Shown: in pieces, positions 8,757 to 16,983 of the stretch
How the letters are laid out: each line of letters begins with the position of its first letter
Numbering within the stretch: position 1 is the stretch's first letter
DNA from: Streptomyces sp. 135
GTDB lineage: Bacteria; Actinomycetota; Actinomycetes; Streptomycetales; Streptomycetaceae
DNA length: 64,000 bases
Reading direction: 5' to 3'
Assembly: GCF_020026305.1 (NCBI RefSeq)
Contig: NZ_CP075691.1
Coordinates: 5,456,001 to 5,520,000 of the forward strand
Translations under genes and position numbers: made by a program
Notes under the pieces: model-generated
The model's input: the letters and a program-made list of their open reading frames with translations, nothing else
The model's database searches: none
What the model was told of the DNA's origin: nothing

Positions 8757-9326
8757 GGCGTGGGCCAGGACGTTCCACATCGCGGCCACCCGGCCGCCCG
8801 ACTCCGACCGCTCGGCGGCGGAACCCATCCAGAACACACCGAAGAACGCGGCCACGAGCAGGTCGGCCACGGCCTTGGCGGACGCCGAGGCCTCCCAGCG
8901 CCCCTCCTGCTGCACCTCGCCCACCAACCGCAGCACCACCGCGTGGGTCTCCTCCAGCAAGGCCGCCGTGACCCCTGACGCCTGAGCGGTCTCCAGCGTC
9001 AGTCTGAGCGCGGCGCGCGCACGCACATCGCCCTGGAAGAGTTCCCCGAGGGTGAGCATGAGGGTCCGCAGCCGGTCGAACGCCGGATCGGTGGAGGCCT
9101 TCGCCTCGCCCAAGGGGAGTTCGACCGCGGCTGTCAGGTGGGCGGACAGTACGGCCGCCAGCTCCTCCTTGTTGGAGAAGTGGCCGTAGAGGGCGCCCTT
9201 CGTCAGGCCGATCTGGTCGGCGATCTTCTGCAAGTTGGTGTTCGCGTACCCGTATCGCGCGAACTCGTAGGCGGCGGCGTCCAGGACGGCGTCGTATGTG
9301 CGCAAGGCCCGTGCTTGCTTCGGCAA
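8733..9326 (-). CDS. Second TetR-family regulator (receptor/pseudo-receptor type)
   Basis: A 197-residue TetR regulator with a clear helix-turn-helix (NLQKIADQIGLTKGALYGHF) and an ArpA-like overall length. The start is set by an exact AAGGAGGTG ribosome site on the minus strand 8 bases before TTG 9326; the GTG at 9344 lies upstream of that site and has none of its own. It overlaps the AfsA-type gene end to end and is divergent from the flavoprotein gene at 9420, with a partial palindrome in the gap. A pseudo-receptor that senses the end product or another signal is a reasonable guess; the ligand is unknown. Confidence 0.85.
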   Translation of the reverse strand: MPKQARALRTYDAVLDAAAYEFARYGYANTNLQKIADQIGLTKGALYGHFSNKEELAAVLSAHLTAAVELPLGEAKASTDPAFDRLRTLMLTLGELFQGDVRARAALRLTLETAQASGVTAALLEETHAVVLRLVGEVQQEGRWEASASAKAVADLLVAAFFGVFWMGSAAERSESGGRVAAMWNVLAHALRGKAGQ

Positions 9327-9380
9327 GGTGCACACCTCCTTCACTGGGAATCGAGCGGCGAGGGATTGACGGCGCTAAAG

Positions 9381-9398
9381 ATACGTTCGAGAACGAAT
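9381..9398. promoter_or_regulatory. Possible TetR operator
   Basis: The arms CGTTC (9384-9388) and GAACG (9391-9395), spacer GA, have partial extension outward (ATA / AAT). The site lies in the gap between the divergent TetR and flavoprotein genes, where a repressor controlling both would bind. The match is weaker than at 7579-7602. Confidence 0.45.
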
Positions 9399-9419
9399 TC
9401 TAATCGGCCCTAGGGGTGT

Positions 9420-10655
9420 ATGCCACAGATGATTCAGTCACAGAGTTCACCAGCGGGACACCGACGCGTCAGTGGACCTGCGCTCCTGCCGCCCGCCGCG
9501 GTCGCGAGCGCCGCCCGCTCGGCGGCCGTGCACGCCGACGCCGCCGAGCGCGAACGCCGCCTGAACGACGAGACCGTGCGGCTGCTGACCCGCGCGGGCT
9601 TCACCCGGCACTTCGTGCCCCGCGCCTGGGGCGGCACCGAGGGCACCTTCGGCGCCCTGCTCGACGCGGCCTCCGCGGTCGGCGCGGGCTGCGCGTCGGC
9701 CGCGTGGTGCGGCGCCCTGTGGGCCGCGCACGGCAGATTCGCCGCCTACCTGCCGCCCGACGGGCAACGCGACCTCTGGGCGGCCTCGCCCGACACCCGC
9801 ATCACCGCCGTGATGGGCCCCTCGGGCGAGGCCACGCCCACCCCGGACGGCTGGCTGCTGAGCGGCTCCTGGGCGTACGCGAGCGGGGTGGCCTTCGCGG
9901 ACTGGTTGCTGCTGACCTCCGCGGAACCCGCCGAACAGGGCGGCGGCTGCCGGGTGTTCGCACTGCCGCGCGAGCAGGTGGACGTCCTCGACACCTGGGG
10001 CGCCGACGGGATGTGCGGCACCGGCAGCCACACCGTCGTCGTCGAGTCCGTCGCCGTGCCCCGGCACCGCTCCTTCCTCCTGGCCGACCTGACCGCCGGC
10101 ACCCCCGGCCCCGGGCGGGCCAGGTGCCACACCGTCCCCGCCCAGCTGGGCGGCGGCCTCCTCTTCTGCGCCCCCGCCCTCGGCGCCGCGCGCCACGCGC
10201 TGGAGGCGTGGTCACGGTGGGCGGCACGGCACGCGCGCGACCTCCCCGAGGCCGCCGCGCTGCGGCTGCACCGGGTCCTCGCCCTCTCCGCGGACGAGAT
10301 CGAGGCCGCCCAGCTCCTGCTGCGGGACGCCGCGCAGCGCGCCGACGCCGAGACCTGGACCGAGCGGGACGTGGCGCGCAACCGGCGCATCGCGGCCTCG
10401 GTCGTCGGACTGCTCGCCCGCGCGGTCGAGCGGCTCCACCGCACCGGCGTCCGCTCCGAAGGCGCCGGCCCGGACGTCGTCGAACGGTGCCGCCGCGACG
10501 TACGCACCGTGGCGGGCCACCGCATGCTGCGCCGGGAGCAGGCGGCGGTGGACTACGCACGCAGCGTCTTCTCCGAAGTGTCGGCAGAACTGTCCGGTGC
10601 GGAACTGTCCGGTGCGGACCTGTCCGGGATCGAGGTCCCCCATGCCGAAGTCTGA
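9420..10655 (+). CDS. Acyl-CoA dehydrogenase-like flavoprotein (probable group D flavin monooxygenase)
   Basis: A 411-residue protein with the acyl-CoA dehydrogenase fold. The helical N-domain (LTRAGFTRHFVPRAWGG), the beta-domain segment WLLSGSWAYASGVAFADW and the long C-terminal helices match two-component flavin-dependent hydroxylases (HsaA/ActVA-ORF5 type) better than true acyl-CoA dehydrogenases. Such enzymes use reduced FMN or FAD supplied by a separate reductase, not seen here. The ATG at 9420 follows AGGGGTG. The last ~18 residues contain three tandem A-(E/D)-L-S-G units encoded by 15-bp repeats. It overlaps the HAD gene by 14 bp, so the two are translationally coupled. Confidence 0.8.
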   Translation: MPQMIQSQSSPAGHRRVSGPALLPPAAVASAARSAAVHADAAERERRLNDETVRLLTRAGFTRHFVPRAWGGTEGTFGALLDAASAVGAGCASAAWCGALWAAHGRFAAYLPPDGQRDLWAASPDTRITAVMGPSGEATPTPDGWLLSGSWAYASGVAFADWLLLTSAEPAEQGGGCRVFALPREQVDVLDTWGADGMCGTGSHTVVVESVAVPRHRSFLLADLTAGTPGPGRARCHTVPAQLGGGLLFCAPALGAARHALEAWSRWAARHARDLPEAAALRLHRVLALSADEIEAAQLLLRDAAQRADAETWTERDVARNRRIAASVVGLLARAVERLHRTGVRSEGAGPDVVERCRRDVRTVAGHRMLRREQAAVDYARSVFSEVSAELSGAELSGADLSGIEVPHAEV

Positions 10656-11289
10656 CTCCGTCCGCCGCCCCCGCCTGGTCTTCACCGACGTCGACGAGAC
10701 GCTGATCACCTGCAAGAGCCTCTTCGACTTCCTCGACTACTACGCGGCCGGCCGGTACGGCGCCGAGGGAGCGCGCCGCGCGGCCCGGGTCCGCGAGGAC
10801 CTGCGCGCGAAAACGACGGCCGGCCTGCCGAGGGAGGAGGGCAACCGCGCGTACTACCGGGCCTGGCGGGGCGAGCCGGTGGCGGCGGTCGAGGAGTGGG
10901 CCCGCCGCTGGTTCACCGAACGCAGCGCCGCCGAGGGCTTCTACGTACGCCGTGTCGCCGAGGAACTGCGCGCCCACCGGGCCGACGGCGCGCGCATCGC
11001 CCTGGTCTCCGGCTCGTTCCGCCCGCTCCTGGCACCCCTCGCCGAGGCGGTGGGCGCCGAACACGTGCTGTGCGCGCGCCCGGAGCGGTGCGGCCGGGTC
11101 TACACCGGGGCGCTCCTCGGCGCCCCGGTCATCGGCGCCGAGAAGCGGCGCCTGGTGAGGGAGTTGCTGGCCCGGTACGCCGACATCGACCCGGCGGACT
11201 GCTACGGGTACGGGGACGACCCCTCCGACCTGCCGATGCTGGACGAGGTGGGCCACGCCGTCCGGGTGGGGGCGCTCGCCCGCGGCTAG
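10642..11289 (+). CDS. HAD-superfamily phosphatase, subfamily IB
   Basis: A 215-residue haloacid-dehalogenase-type hydrolase related to phosphoserine phosphatase. Motif I is FTDVDETLI (nucleophile and acid Asp), motif II LVSGSF, motif III the Lys of GAEKRRL, and motif IV GYGDDPSDLPML, all intact. ATG 10642 lies inside the end of the flavoprotein gene, with GAGG upstream. Because it is coupled to the AfsA/TetR neighbourhood it could dephosphorylate the butenolide phosphate intermediate, but a house-cleaning or pathway role is equally possible. It converges on the next gene with a 4-bp overlap. Confidence 0.85.
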   Translation: MPKSDSVRRPRLVFTDVDETLITCKSLFDFLDYYAAGRYGAEGARRAARVREDLRAKTTAGLPREEGNRAYYRAWRGEPVAAVEEWARRWFTERSAAEGFYVRRVAEELRAHRADGARIALVSGSFRPLLAPLAEAVGAEHVLCARPERCGRVYTGALLGAPVIGAEKRRLVRELLARYADIDPADCYGYGDDPSDLPMLDEVGHAVRVGALARG

Positions 11290-12404
11290 GCCTTCGCCCC
11301 CGCCCCACACAGCGGCACCACCGCCGTCCGGCCGTCGAGCGCTCCGTCCCGCACGGCCGCCCAGCAGGCCACCCCGGTGGGCTCCACGTACAGGCCACGC
11401 GCCGCCAGGTCCCGTCGGGCCGCCGCGATCTGCTCGTCCGTCACGGTGAGGAAGGAGCCCCTGAACTCCCGTACCGCTGCCAGGATCTGCCGCGCGCGCG
11501 GCGGACGCGGGATCGCGATGCCCTCCGCCGAGGTGGCCGCCGCCGGGGTCTCGCCGACCAGGTCCGCGGCGCCCGCCCGCCAGGCCTCGGCGAGCGGGGC
11601 CACCGCCGCGGCCTGCACCGCGTACAGCGCAGGCGCCTTCGCGATGAGCCCGGCCGCGTGCAGCTCACGCACGGCGAGGGCGGCACCTAGCAGCAGCGTT
11701 CCGTTGCCCACGGGGACCACCAGCGCGTCGGGCAGCCGGCCGCCCAGGTCCTCCCAGAGCTCGTGTACGTACGTCTTGGTGCCCTGGAGGAAGTAGGGGT
11801 TGTGGACGTGCGAGGCGTAGAACGTGCCGGCGGTGCCGGCGGCGGCCCGGGCCGCGCGGGCGGTCGACTCCCGCCCGCCGTCGACGACTTCCAGCCGCGC
11901 CCCGTGCGCCCCGATCTGCGCCAGCTTCCTCGGCGGCGTCCCGGCGGGGACGTACACGGTGCAGGGGAGCCCGGCCCGCGCGCAGTACGCGGCGACCGCC
12001 GTGCCCGCGTTGCCGCTGCTGTCGGCGATGACGCGGTCCGGGCCGAGATGCCCCGCGAGGGCGGCGAGCACGACCGCGCCCCGGTCCTTGAAGGAGAGCG
12101 TCGGCATCAGGAAGTCCAGCTTGGCCGAGACTTCCGGGGTCAGCTCCACGAGGGGCGTGCGGCCCTCACCGAGCGAGATCGCGGGGGCGGGCAGCGGCAG
12201 GGACTCCGCGTAACGCCACAGGGAGTTGACGCGCCCGGACAGTGCGGCGAGGGGCGCCGGGGTGGGGGAGAAGTCCAGGTCGAGCGGGCCACGGCAGACA
12301 GGACAGGCCCACTCCAGCGACCCCCCGGGCACGCGGGTCCCGTCGGCGGGACAGAAGCGGTCCGGCAGTGCGGTCATGGCGGTCACGCGGGTCACGGCGG
12401 TCAT
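11286..12404 (-). CDS. Threonine synthase-like PLP-dependent enzyme
   Basis: A 372-residue fold-type II PLP enzyme related to threonine synthase and cysteate synthase. An N-terminal Cys cluster (CPADG ... CPVC) resembles the zinc-ribbon start of actinobacterial threonine synthases. The PLP lysine is in SFKDRG, the substrate/cofactor loop is SSGNAG, and the phosphate-binding run is VGNGTLLLG. The start ATG 12404 has no clear ribosome site; ATG 12377 is an alternative. It may make an unusual amino acid for the adjacent cluster or be a paralogue outside it. Confidence 0.8.
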   Translation of the reverse strand: MTAVTRVTAMTALPDRFCPADGTRVPGGSLEWACPVCRGPLDLDFSPTPAPLAALSGRVNSLWRYAESLPLPAPAISLGEGRTPLVELTPEVSAKLDFLMPTLSFKDRGAVVLAALAGHLGPDRVIADSSGNAGTAVAAYCARAGLPCTVYVPAGTPPRKLAQIGAHGARLEVVDGGRESTARAARAAAGTAGTFYASHVHNPYFLQGTKTYVHELWEDLGGRLPDALVVPVGNGTLLLGAALAVRELHAAGLIAKAPALYAVQAAAVAPLAEAWRAGAADLVGETPAAATSAEGIAIPRPPRARQILAAVREFRGSFLTVTDEQIAAARRDLAARGLYVEPTGVACWAAVRDGALDGRTAVVPLCGAGAKA

Positions 12405-12503
12405 GCGCGCAGGCTAGTGCCGGGTCTGGAGCGGTTCGCCGCGCGGCAAGGGCGGGCGCGGCGGAAAACCGCTTCGAGCCCTGGGCACCAGCCCCTACCG
12501 TGA

Positions 12504-12746
12504 CCCCGCGATGGTGACGCGAGCGGCTGGCGCGAGGGTGCCTGGCCTGACGTGCTGTGGGTCGGCGTCAGGTGTGAGAGCGAGGTCGCCGCGGGCCGCG
12601 AGACCGCCCGCGGGGACCGGCCGACGGGCATGGCCGCGGCGCAGGCGGAGTCGGTCCACCGGGGTGTGGTCTACGACCTGGAGGTGGACTCCACGCACAC
12701 CGAATCCTTGGCCTGCGCCCGCCTCATCGCCGCCCGCGTCGAGTGA
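12504..12746 (+). pseudogene. C-terminal remnant of chloramphenicol 3-O-phosphotransferase (CPT)
   Basis: The frame from 12504 (just after a stop at 12501) encodes DVLWVGVRCESEVAAGRETA and then HRGVVYDLEVDSTHTES. From memory of the family this aligns closely with the last third of the Streptomyces venezuelae chloramphenicol phosphotransferase, a ~178-residue kinase. The P-loop (GGSSAGKS-type) and the aspartate base of the N-terminal two-thirds are absent upstream, and no start with a ribosome site is seen. The fragment is therefore a decayed resistance-type gene. Its C-terminal reading frame is still clean. Confidence 0.75.
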
Positions 12747-13047
12747 CCGGGAGGCCGACGGGCGAGGGGGCGGCCGGGGGCAGAGTCTGACGGGGCGCCA
12801 TGCCAGCCGTGGGGTTGCTGTGTTCCGTGAGGCGAACGGCACCCGCGGCGGTCACGTTCCGTCCGGTCCTGGCCCTTGTGGGATTCCTATGGATCCGCCA
12901 ATCTTTCGTCCCGACGGAGGCGGATCCCGCACGGTCGGGCGGCATGTCATATTGACATGCTCCTGTCGAGCGGGCGCCTCCGCGTGTGTGGGCACCACAG
13001 GCACCAATCCCCCACCAGCGCACCACCTATTGAGGAGGACCCCTCAG
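12747..13047. other. Promoter region of secreted protease
   Basis: About 300 bp without a gene. It holds the 12942-12960 palindrome and, at its 3' end, the GAGGAGGA ribosome site of the subtilisin gene. No credible coding frame was found. Confidence 0.6.
12942..12960. promoter_or_regulatory. Perfect palindrome GCATGTCA-TAT-TGACATGC
   Basis: An 8-bp inverted repeat with a 3-base spacer lies ~90 bp before the protease start. A TTGACA -35-like hexamer (12952-12957) is embedded in it, so a bound protein would cover the promoter. The regulator is unknown. Confidence 0.6.
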
Positions 13048-14622
13048 ATGGCAGTGATGCGTCATAACCGCCGAAGACTGGCCGGGATCAGCGCGACAGC
13101 GGTCGCGGCCCTCGCCCTCGGCGTCGTCTCCGCCCTCCCGGCCACCGCCGACGCGCGGCAGGCGGACGGCAGGATCGAGAACGCCGGCGCCCCCGGCACG
13201 ATCAAGAACAGCTACATCGTGAGCCTCGACAAGGACGGCCCGAAGGCCCGCTCCGCCGAGGGCAGGGCCCTCGCGAAGGAGTACGGCGCCAAGATCGAGC
13301 GGACCTACGACAAGGCCCTCAACGGCTACGCGGTCGAGCTCACCGAGGCCGAGGCGAAGAAGTTCGCGGCCGACCCGGCCGTCGACGCGGTCGTCCAGAA
13401 CCGGACGTTCACTGCCAGCGCCACCCAGACCAACCCGCCCTCGTGGGGCCTGGACAGGATCGACCAGAAGACCCTGCCGCTGGACCAGAAGTACACGTAT
13501 CCGGACTCCGCGGGCGAGGGCGTCACCGCGTACGTCATCGACACCGGCGTCCGCATCAGCCACAGCGACTTCGGCGGCCGGGCCTCCTACGGCTATGACG
13601 CCATCGACAACGACAACACCGCGCAGGACGGCCACGGCCACGGCACCCACGTCGCGGGCACGGTCGCCGGGACCCTGCACGGCGTCGCCAAGAAGGCCAA
13701 GATCGTCGGCGTCCGCGTCCTGAACAACCAGGGCTCGGGCACCACCGCCCAGGTCGTCGCGGGCATCGACTGGGTGACGAAGAACGCCGTCAAGCCCGCC
13801 GTCGCCAACATGTCGCTCGGCGGCGGCGCCGACAGCGCGCTCGACACGGCCGTACGCAACTCCATCGCCTCCGGCATCACGTACGCCGTCGCGGCAGGCA
13901 ACGAGTCGACCGACGCGTCGACGAAGTCGCCCGCGCGCGTGGCGGAGGCCATCACCGTCGGCGCCACGACCAGCACCGACGCCCGGGCCAGCTACTCCAA
14001 CTACGGCAGCATCCTGGACATCTTCGCGCCGGGCTCCTCGATCACCTCGTCGTGGAACTCCAGCGACTCGGCGACCAACACCATCTCCGGTACGTCGATG
14101 GCGTCCCCGCACGTCGCCGGCGCCGCCGCCATCTACGTGGGCCAGAACCCGTCGGCGACCCCGGCACAGGTCTCCTCGGCCCTCGTCGGCGCCTCCTCGA
14201 CCGGCGTCGTCACCAACCCCGGCTCCGGCTCGCCCAACCGCCTGCTGAACGTGACGGGCGGCACCACGAACCCGCCGGGCAAGAAGTTCACCAACGACAC
14301 GGACTACGCGATCCAGGACAACGCCACGGCCGAGTCCCCGGTGACCGTGACCGAGGTGCCGGGCAACGCGCCCGCCGCCCTGAGCGTGCCGGTGACCATC
14401 CAGCACACCTACATCGGCGACCTCCAGGTCCAGCTGATCGCTCCGGACGGCACCGCCTATACCCTCAAGGGCTACGGCACCGGCGGCAGCGCGGACAACA
14501 TCAACACCACGTACACCGTGAACGCCTCCTCGGAGACGGCCAACGGCACGTGGAAGCTGCGGGTCAGCGACAACGCGGCACAGGACACCGGGAAGATCGA
14601 CTCCTGGAGCCTGCAGTTCTGA
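13048..14622 (+). CDS. Secreted S8 subtilisin-like protease with I9 propeptide and P-domain
   Basis: A 524-residue secreted serine protease. A basic, hydrophobic signal peptide (MAVMRHNRRRLAGISATAVA, cleaved near ATADA) is followed by an inhibitor_I9-type propeptide (SYIVSLDKDG to ~residue 125). The catalytic domain has Asp165 (VIDTGV), His198 (HGTHVAG) and Ser350 (GTSMASPHVAG). A C-terminal P/Homo-B beta-domain (~410-524) includes PVTIQHTYIGDLQVQL. ATG 13048 has GAGGAGGA 8 bases upstream. It probably degrades extracellular protein during development or feeding, which fits the many peptide importers further on. Confidence 0.93.
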   Translation: MAVMRHNRRRLAGISATAVAALALGVVSALPATADARQADGRIENAGAPGTIKNSYIVSLDKDGPKARSAEGRALAKEYGAKIERTYDKALNGYAVELTEAEAKKFAADPAVDAVVQNRTFTASATQTNPPSWGLDRIDQKTLPLDQKYTYPDSAGEGVTAYVIDTGVRISHSDFGGRASYGYDAIDNDNTAQDGHGHGTHVAGTVAGTLHGVAKKAKIVGVRVLNNQGSGTTAQVVAGIDWVTKNAVKPAVANMSLGGGADSALDTAVRNSIASGITYAVAAGNESTDASTKSPARVAEAITVGATTSTDARASYSNYGSILDIFAPGSSITSSWNSSDSATNTISGTSMASPHVAGAAAIYVGQNPSATPAQVSSALVGASSTGVVTNPGSGSPNRLLNVTGGTTNPPGKKFTNDTDYAIQDNATAESPVTVTEVPGNAPAALSVPVTIQHTYIGDLQVQLIAPDGTAYTLKGYGTGGSADNINTTYTVNASSETANGTWKLRVSDNAAQDTGKIDSWSLQF

Positions 14623-14640
14623 GGCTCTGAGCGCGTGAAC

Positions 14641-14694
14641 CTCGCCCTCGCGGTGCGGATCGGGGTCGGTGACCCGGTCGGCCGCGGGGGCGAG
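14641..14694 (+). terminator. Imperfect hairpin after protease gene
   Basis: Arms CTCGCCCTCGCGG (14641-14653) and CCGCGGGGGCGAG (14682-14694) pair with one mismatch across a 28-base loop, 19 bp after the stop. Confidence 0.5.
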
Positions 14695-14787
14695 TGCTTG
14701 TACGACGAGGTGCTTGTATCCGGAGAACGGCCCCGCGGGAAGACCCGGCAGGGCAGAAATCATCACTTCGAGTGATTCCTTGGCCTT

Positions 14788-14816
14788 GGGTTGCAGGCAA
14801 CAACCCACGGTTGCCA
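14788..14816. promoter_or_regulatory. Overlapping palindromes before GntR gene
   Basis: GGGTTG (14788-14793) pairs with CAACCC (14801-14806), and GGCAAC with a following GTTGCC. The nested repeats lie ~40 bp before the regulator start and are candidates for its own operator. A separate ATCACT-TCG-AGTGAT repeat lies at 14762-14776. Confidence 0.5.
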
Positions 14817-14852
14817 GGCTGTAGCTGTCTGTCAACCTGATGGGAGTGGCCA

Positions 14853-15608
14853 GTGACTTTCGGTGAGCAGCCGGCGTATCTGCGCGTCGCGGGCGATCTG
14901 CGCAAGAAGATCGTCGACGGTTCGCTGCCGCCGCACACCCGGCTCCCCTCGCAGGCCAGGATCCGCGAGGAATACGGGGTCTCGGACACCGTCGCCCTGG
15001 AGGCGCGCAAGGTCCTGATGGCCGAGGGCCTGGTCGAGGGCCGCTCCGGTTCCGGCACGTACGTGCGCGAGCGCCCCGTCCCCCGCAGGATCGCCCGCAC
15101 CGGCTACCGCGCGGTGAACGGCGGCTCGACCCCCTTCCGCCAGGAGCAGGCGGCCGAGGGTGCGCGCGGCACCTGGGAGTCGCGCAGCGAGCAGGTCGAG
15201 GCGGGCGCCGCGATCGCCGAGCGGCTCGCCATCCGCCAGGGCGACCGCGTGATGTGCACCAAGTACGTCTTCCGGGACGCGGGGGAGGCCATGATGCTCT
15301 CCACCTCCTGGGAGCCCCTCGCCGTCACGGGCCGCACCCCCGTGATGCTCCCCGAGGAAGGCCCCCTCGGCGGCTGCGGAGTCGTGGAGCGCATGGCGGC
15401 CATCGACGTGGTCGTGGACAACGTCGCGGAGGAGGTGGGCGCCCGGCCCGGCCTCGCGGAGGAGCTGACGGCGCTCGGCGGCGTCCCCGGCCACGTGGTC
15501 CTCGTCGTCCAGCGCACCTACTACGCCTCGGGCCGCCCGGTGGAGACGGCCGACGTCGTCGTCCCCGCCGACCGCTACTGCGTCGCCTACCACCTGCCCG
15601 TGAAGTGA
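14853..15608 (+). CDS. GntR-family regulator with UTRA domain
   Basis: A 251-residue transcription factor. The N-terminal winged helix (residues ~6-75) contains YLRVAGDLRKKIVDGSLPPH, RLPSQARIREEYGVS and the wing GSGTYV. The C-terminal UTRA effector domain (~85-245) ends with the usual ADRYCVAYHLPVK-like strand. GTG 14853 has GGGAG 6 bases upstream. HutC/FarR-type members sense small metabolites, often sugars or amines; the ligand here is unknown. It stands alone, bounded by a hairpin at 15646, and may regulate itself through the palindromes upstream. Confidence 0.88.
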   Translation: MTFGEQPAYLRVAGDLRKKIVDGSLPPHTRLPSQARIREEYGVSDTVALEARKVLMAEGLVEGRSGSGTYVRERPVPRRIARTGYRAVNGGSTPFRQEQAAEGARGTWESRSEQVEAGAAIAERLAIRQGDRVMCTKYVFRDAGEAMMLSTSWEPLAVTGRTPVMLPEEGPLGGCGVVERMAAIDVVVDNVAEEVGARPGLAEELTALGGVPGHVVLVVQRTYYASGRPVETADVVVPADRYCVAYHLPVK

Positions 15609-15645
15609 CCTCGGAGCAGTCCGTGGAGTGACGGAGTGACCCGCT

Positions 15646-15672
15646 GGGGGCGCGTCGCGTGGGTGCGCCCCC
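15646..15672 (+). terminator. Hairpin after GntR gene
   Basis: A perfect 8-bp GGGGGCGC / GCGCCCCC stem (15646-15653 with 15665-15672) lies 38 bp after the GntR stop. Confidence 0.6.
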
Positions 15673-15849
15673 CACCGGCTCCGCACAAGTGGCCGATTGC
15701 CTACGCCTGGCACTCCGTGCCGCGTACCTCTTTGTGCAAACGCGTATCCGCACAGTAAAGGTCGGGCGTAGGCTCGGGCATATGCGTATTGCGGTTTCCT
15801 TAGTGATCGAGGCGTGGCGCGCGCCGGGGGCGGCGAACGGAGGGGCGCG

Positions 15850-16035
15850 ATGAACGACGGGACGGTCACGCTGCCCTGGCTCGTCATCCGGCAGGACGAC
15901 AACGGCAACCGCTACCGCGTCGGCAGGTTCGCCACGAAGGCCGAGGCCCAGAAGATCGCGGACAGTCTCGACGACCGCGGTCACCAGCAGCTGTACTGGA
16001 TCGAGAAGCTGAATCAGAACGGCGGCGGGCGCTGA
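15850..16035 (+). CDS. Small conserved actinobacterial protein (SPOR-like)
   Basis: A 61-residue soluble protein: MNDGTVTLPWLVIRQDDNGN, then YRVGRFATKAEAQKIADSL and a short tail. The pattern of two strands around an A-x-x-A helix resembles half of a SPOR-type repeat, but no function can be assigned. ATG 15850 follows GGAGGGGCGCG. It lies 16 bp before the Nudix gene, so the two are probably one transcript. Confidence 0.75.
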   Translation: MNDGTVTLPWLVIRQDDNGNRYRVGRFATKAEAQKIADSLDDRGHQQLYWIEKLNQNGGGR

Positions 16036-16051
16036 CCGTAGGCTCCGGCGC

Positions 16052-16450
<399 letters not shown>

Positions 16451-16515
16451 TCTCTCCTACGCCGTTCGTGCCACAGCGCGCCCCATTACGCGGTAAAGCC
16501 GCCGGTATATCGGGT

Positions 16516-16983
16516 ATGTGGGCATTAACCACCCGAAACCGGACAGGTTCTGCTTCTGGTCTGGAAGTGATCGGCGTGATCGACATCGAAGGCGACTGCG
16601 CCGAGTGGGACTTCCCCGCGGACCCCGGCGCGGTCCGCACCGCTCGCCATGTCGTCCGCGAGCAGCTCGGCGACTGGGGTCTCGCGTCCCTCGGTGACAT
16701 CACCGCGTTGCTCGTGAGCGAGCTGGTCACCAACTCCCTGCGGCACGCCTCCGGGCCTATCGGCGTACGCCTCGTACGCCCCGCCGACCCGCTCGGCACC
16801 CTTCTCGTGGAGGTGTCCGACCCCCTGCCCGACCCGCCCCTGGCGCGCGCCGCCGCACCCGACGACGAGAGCGGACGCGGCCTCCAGCTCGTGGCCCGCT
16901 CCTCGCGGCGCTGGGGCACACGGCAGGGCAGGACGGGCAGGACGGGGAAGACGGTGTGGTTCGAGCTGGCGCTGCCGGGTTAG
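16516..16983 (+). CDS. RsbW-like ATP-binding protein (HATPase_c)
   Basis: A single-domain GHKL ATPase of the anti-sigma/serine-kinase family common in Streptomyces. The N-box is LLVSELVTNSLRHA, the G1 region is VEVSDPLP, and the G2 motif is ESGRGLQLV. If ATG 16516 is used (155 residues) the fourth codon is TTA, which would make translation depend on the bldA tRNA. A GTG at 16576 with GGAAG 8 bases upstream gives a shorter protein without the TTA. No partner sigma or antagonist gene is adjacent. The PP2C protein downstream ends with a related domain. Confidence 0.82.
   Translation: MWALTTRNRTGSASGLEVIGVIDIEGDCAEWDFPADPGAVRTARHVVREQLGDWGLASLGDITALLVSELVTNSLRHASGPIGVRLVRPADPLGTLLVEVSDPLPDPPLARAAAPDDESGRGLQLVARSSRRWGTRQGRTGRTGKTVWFELALPG

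Noticed and set aside
12511..13047. Upstream extension of the protease frame back to ATG 12511
   Set aside because: No signal-peptide-compatible sequence; GAGGAGGA at 13032 and the signal peptide fix the start at 13048.
13027..14835. 602-codon minus-strand open frame opposite the protease
   Set aside because: Val/Asp/Gly-rich shadow; the plus strand carries the full subtilisin triad.
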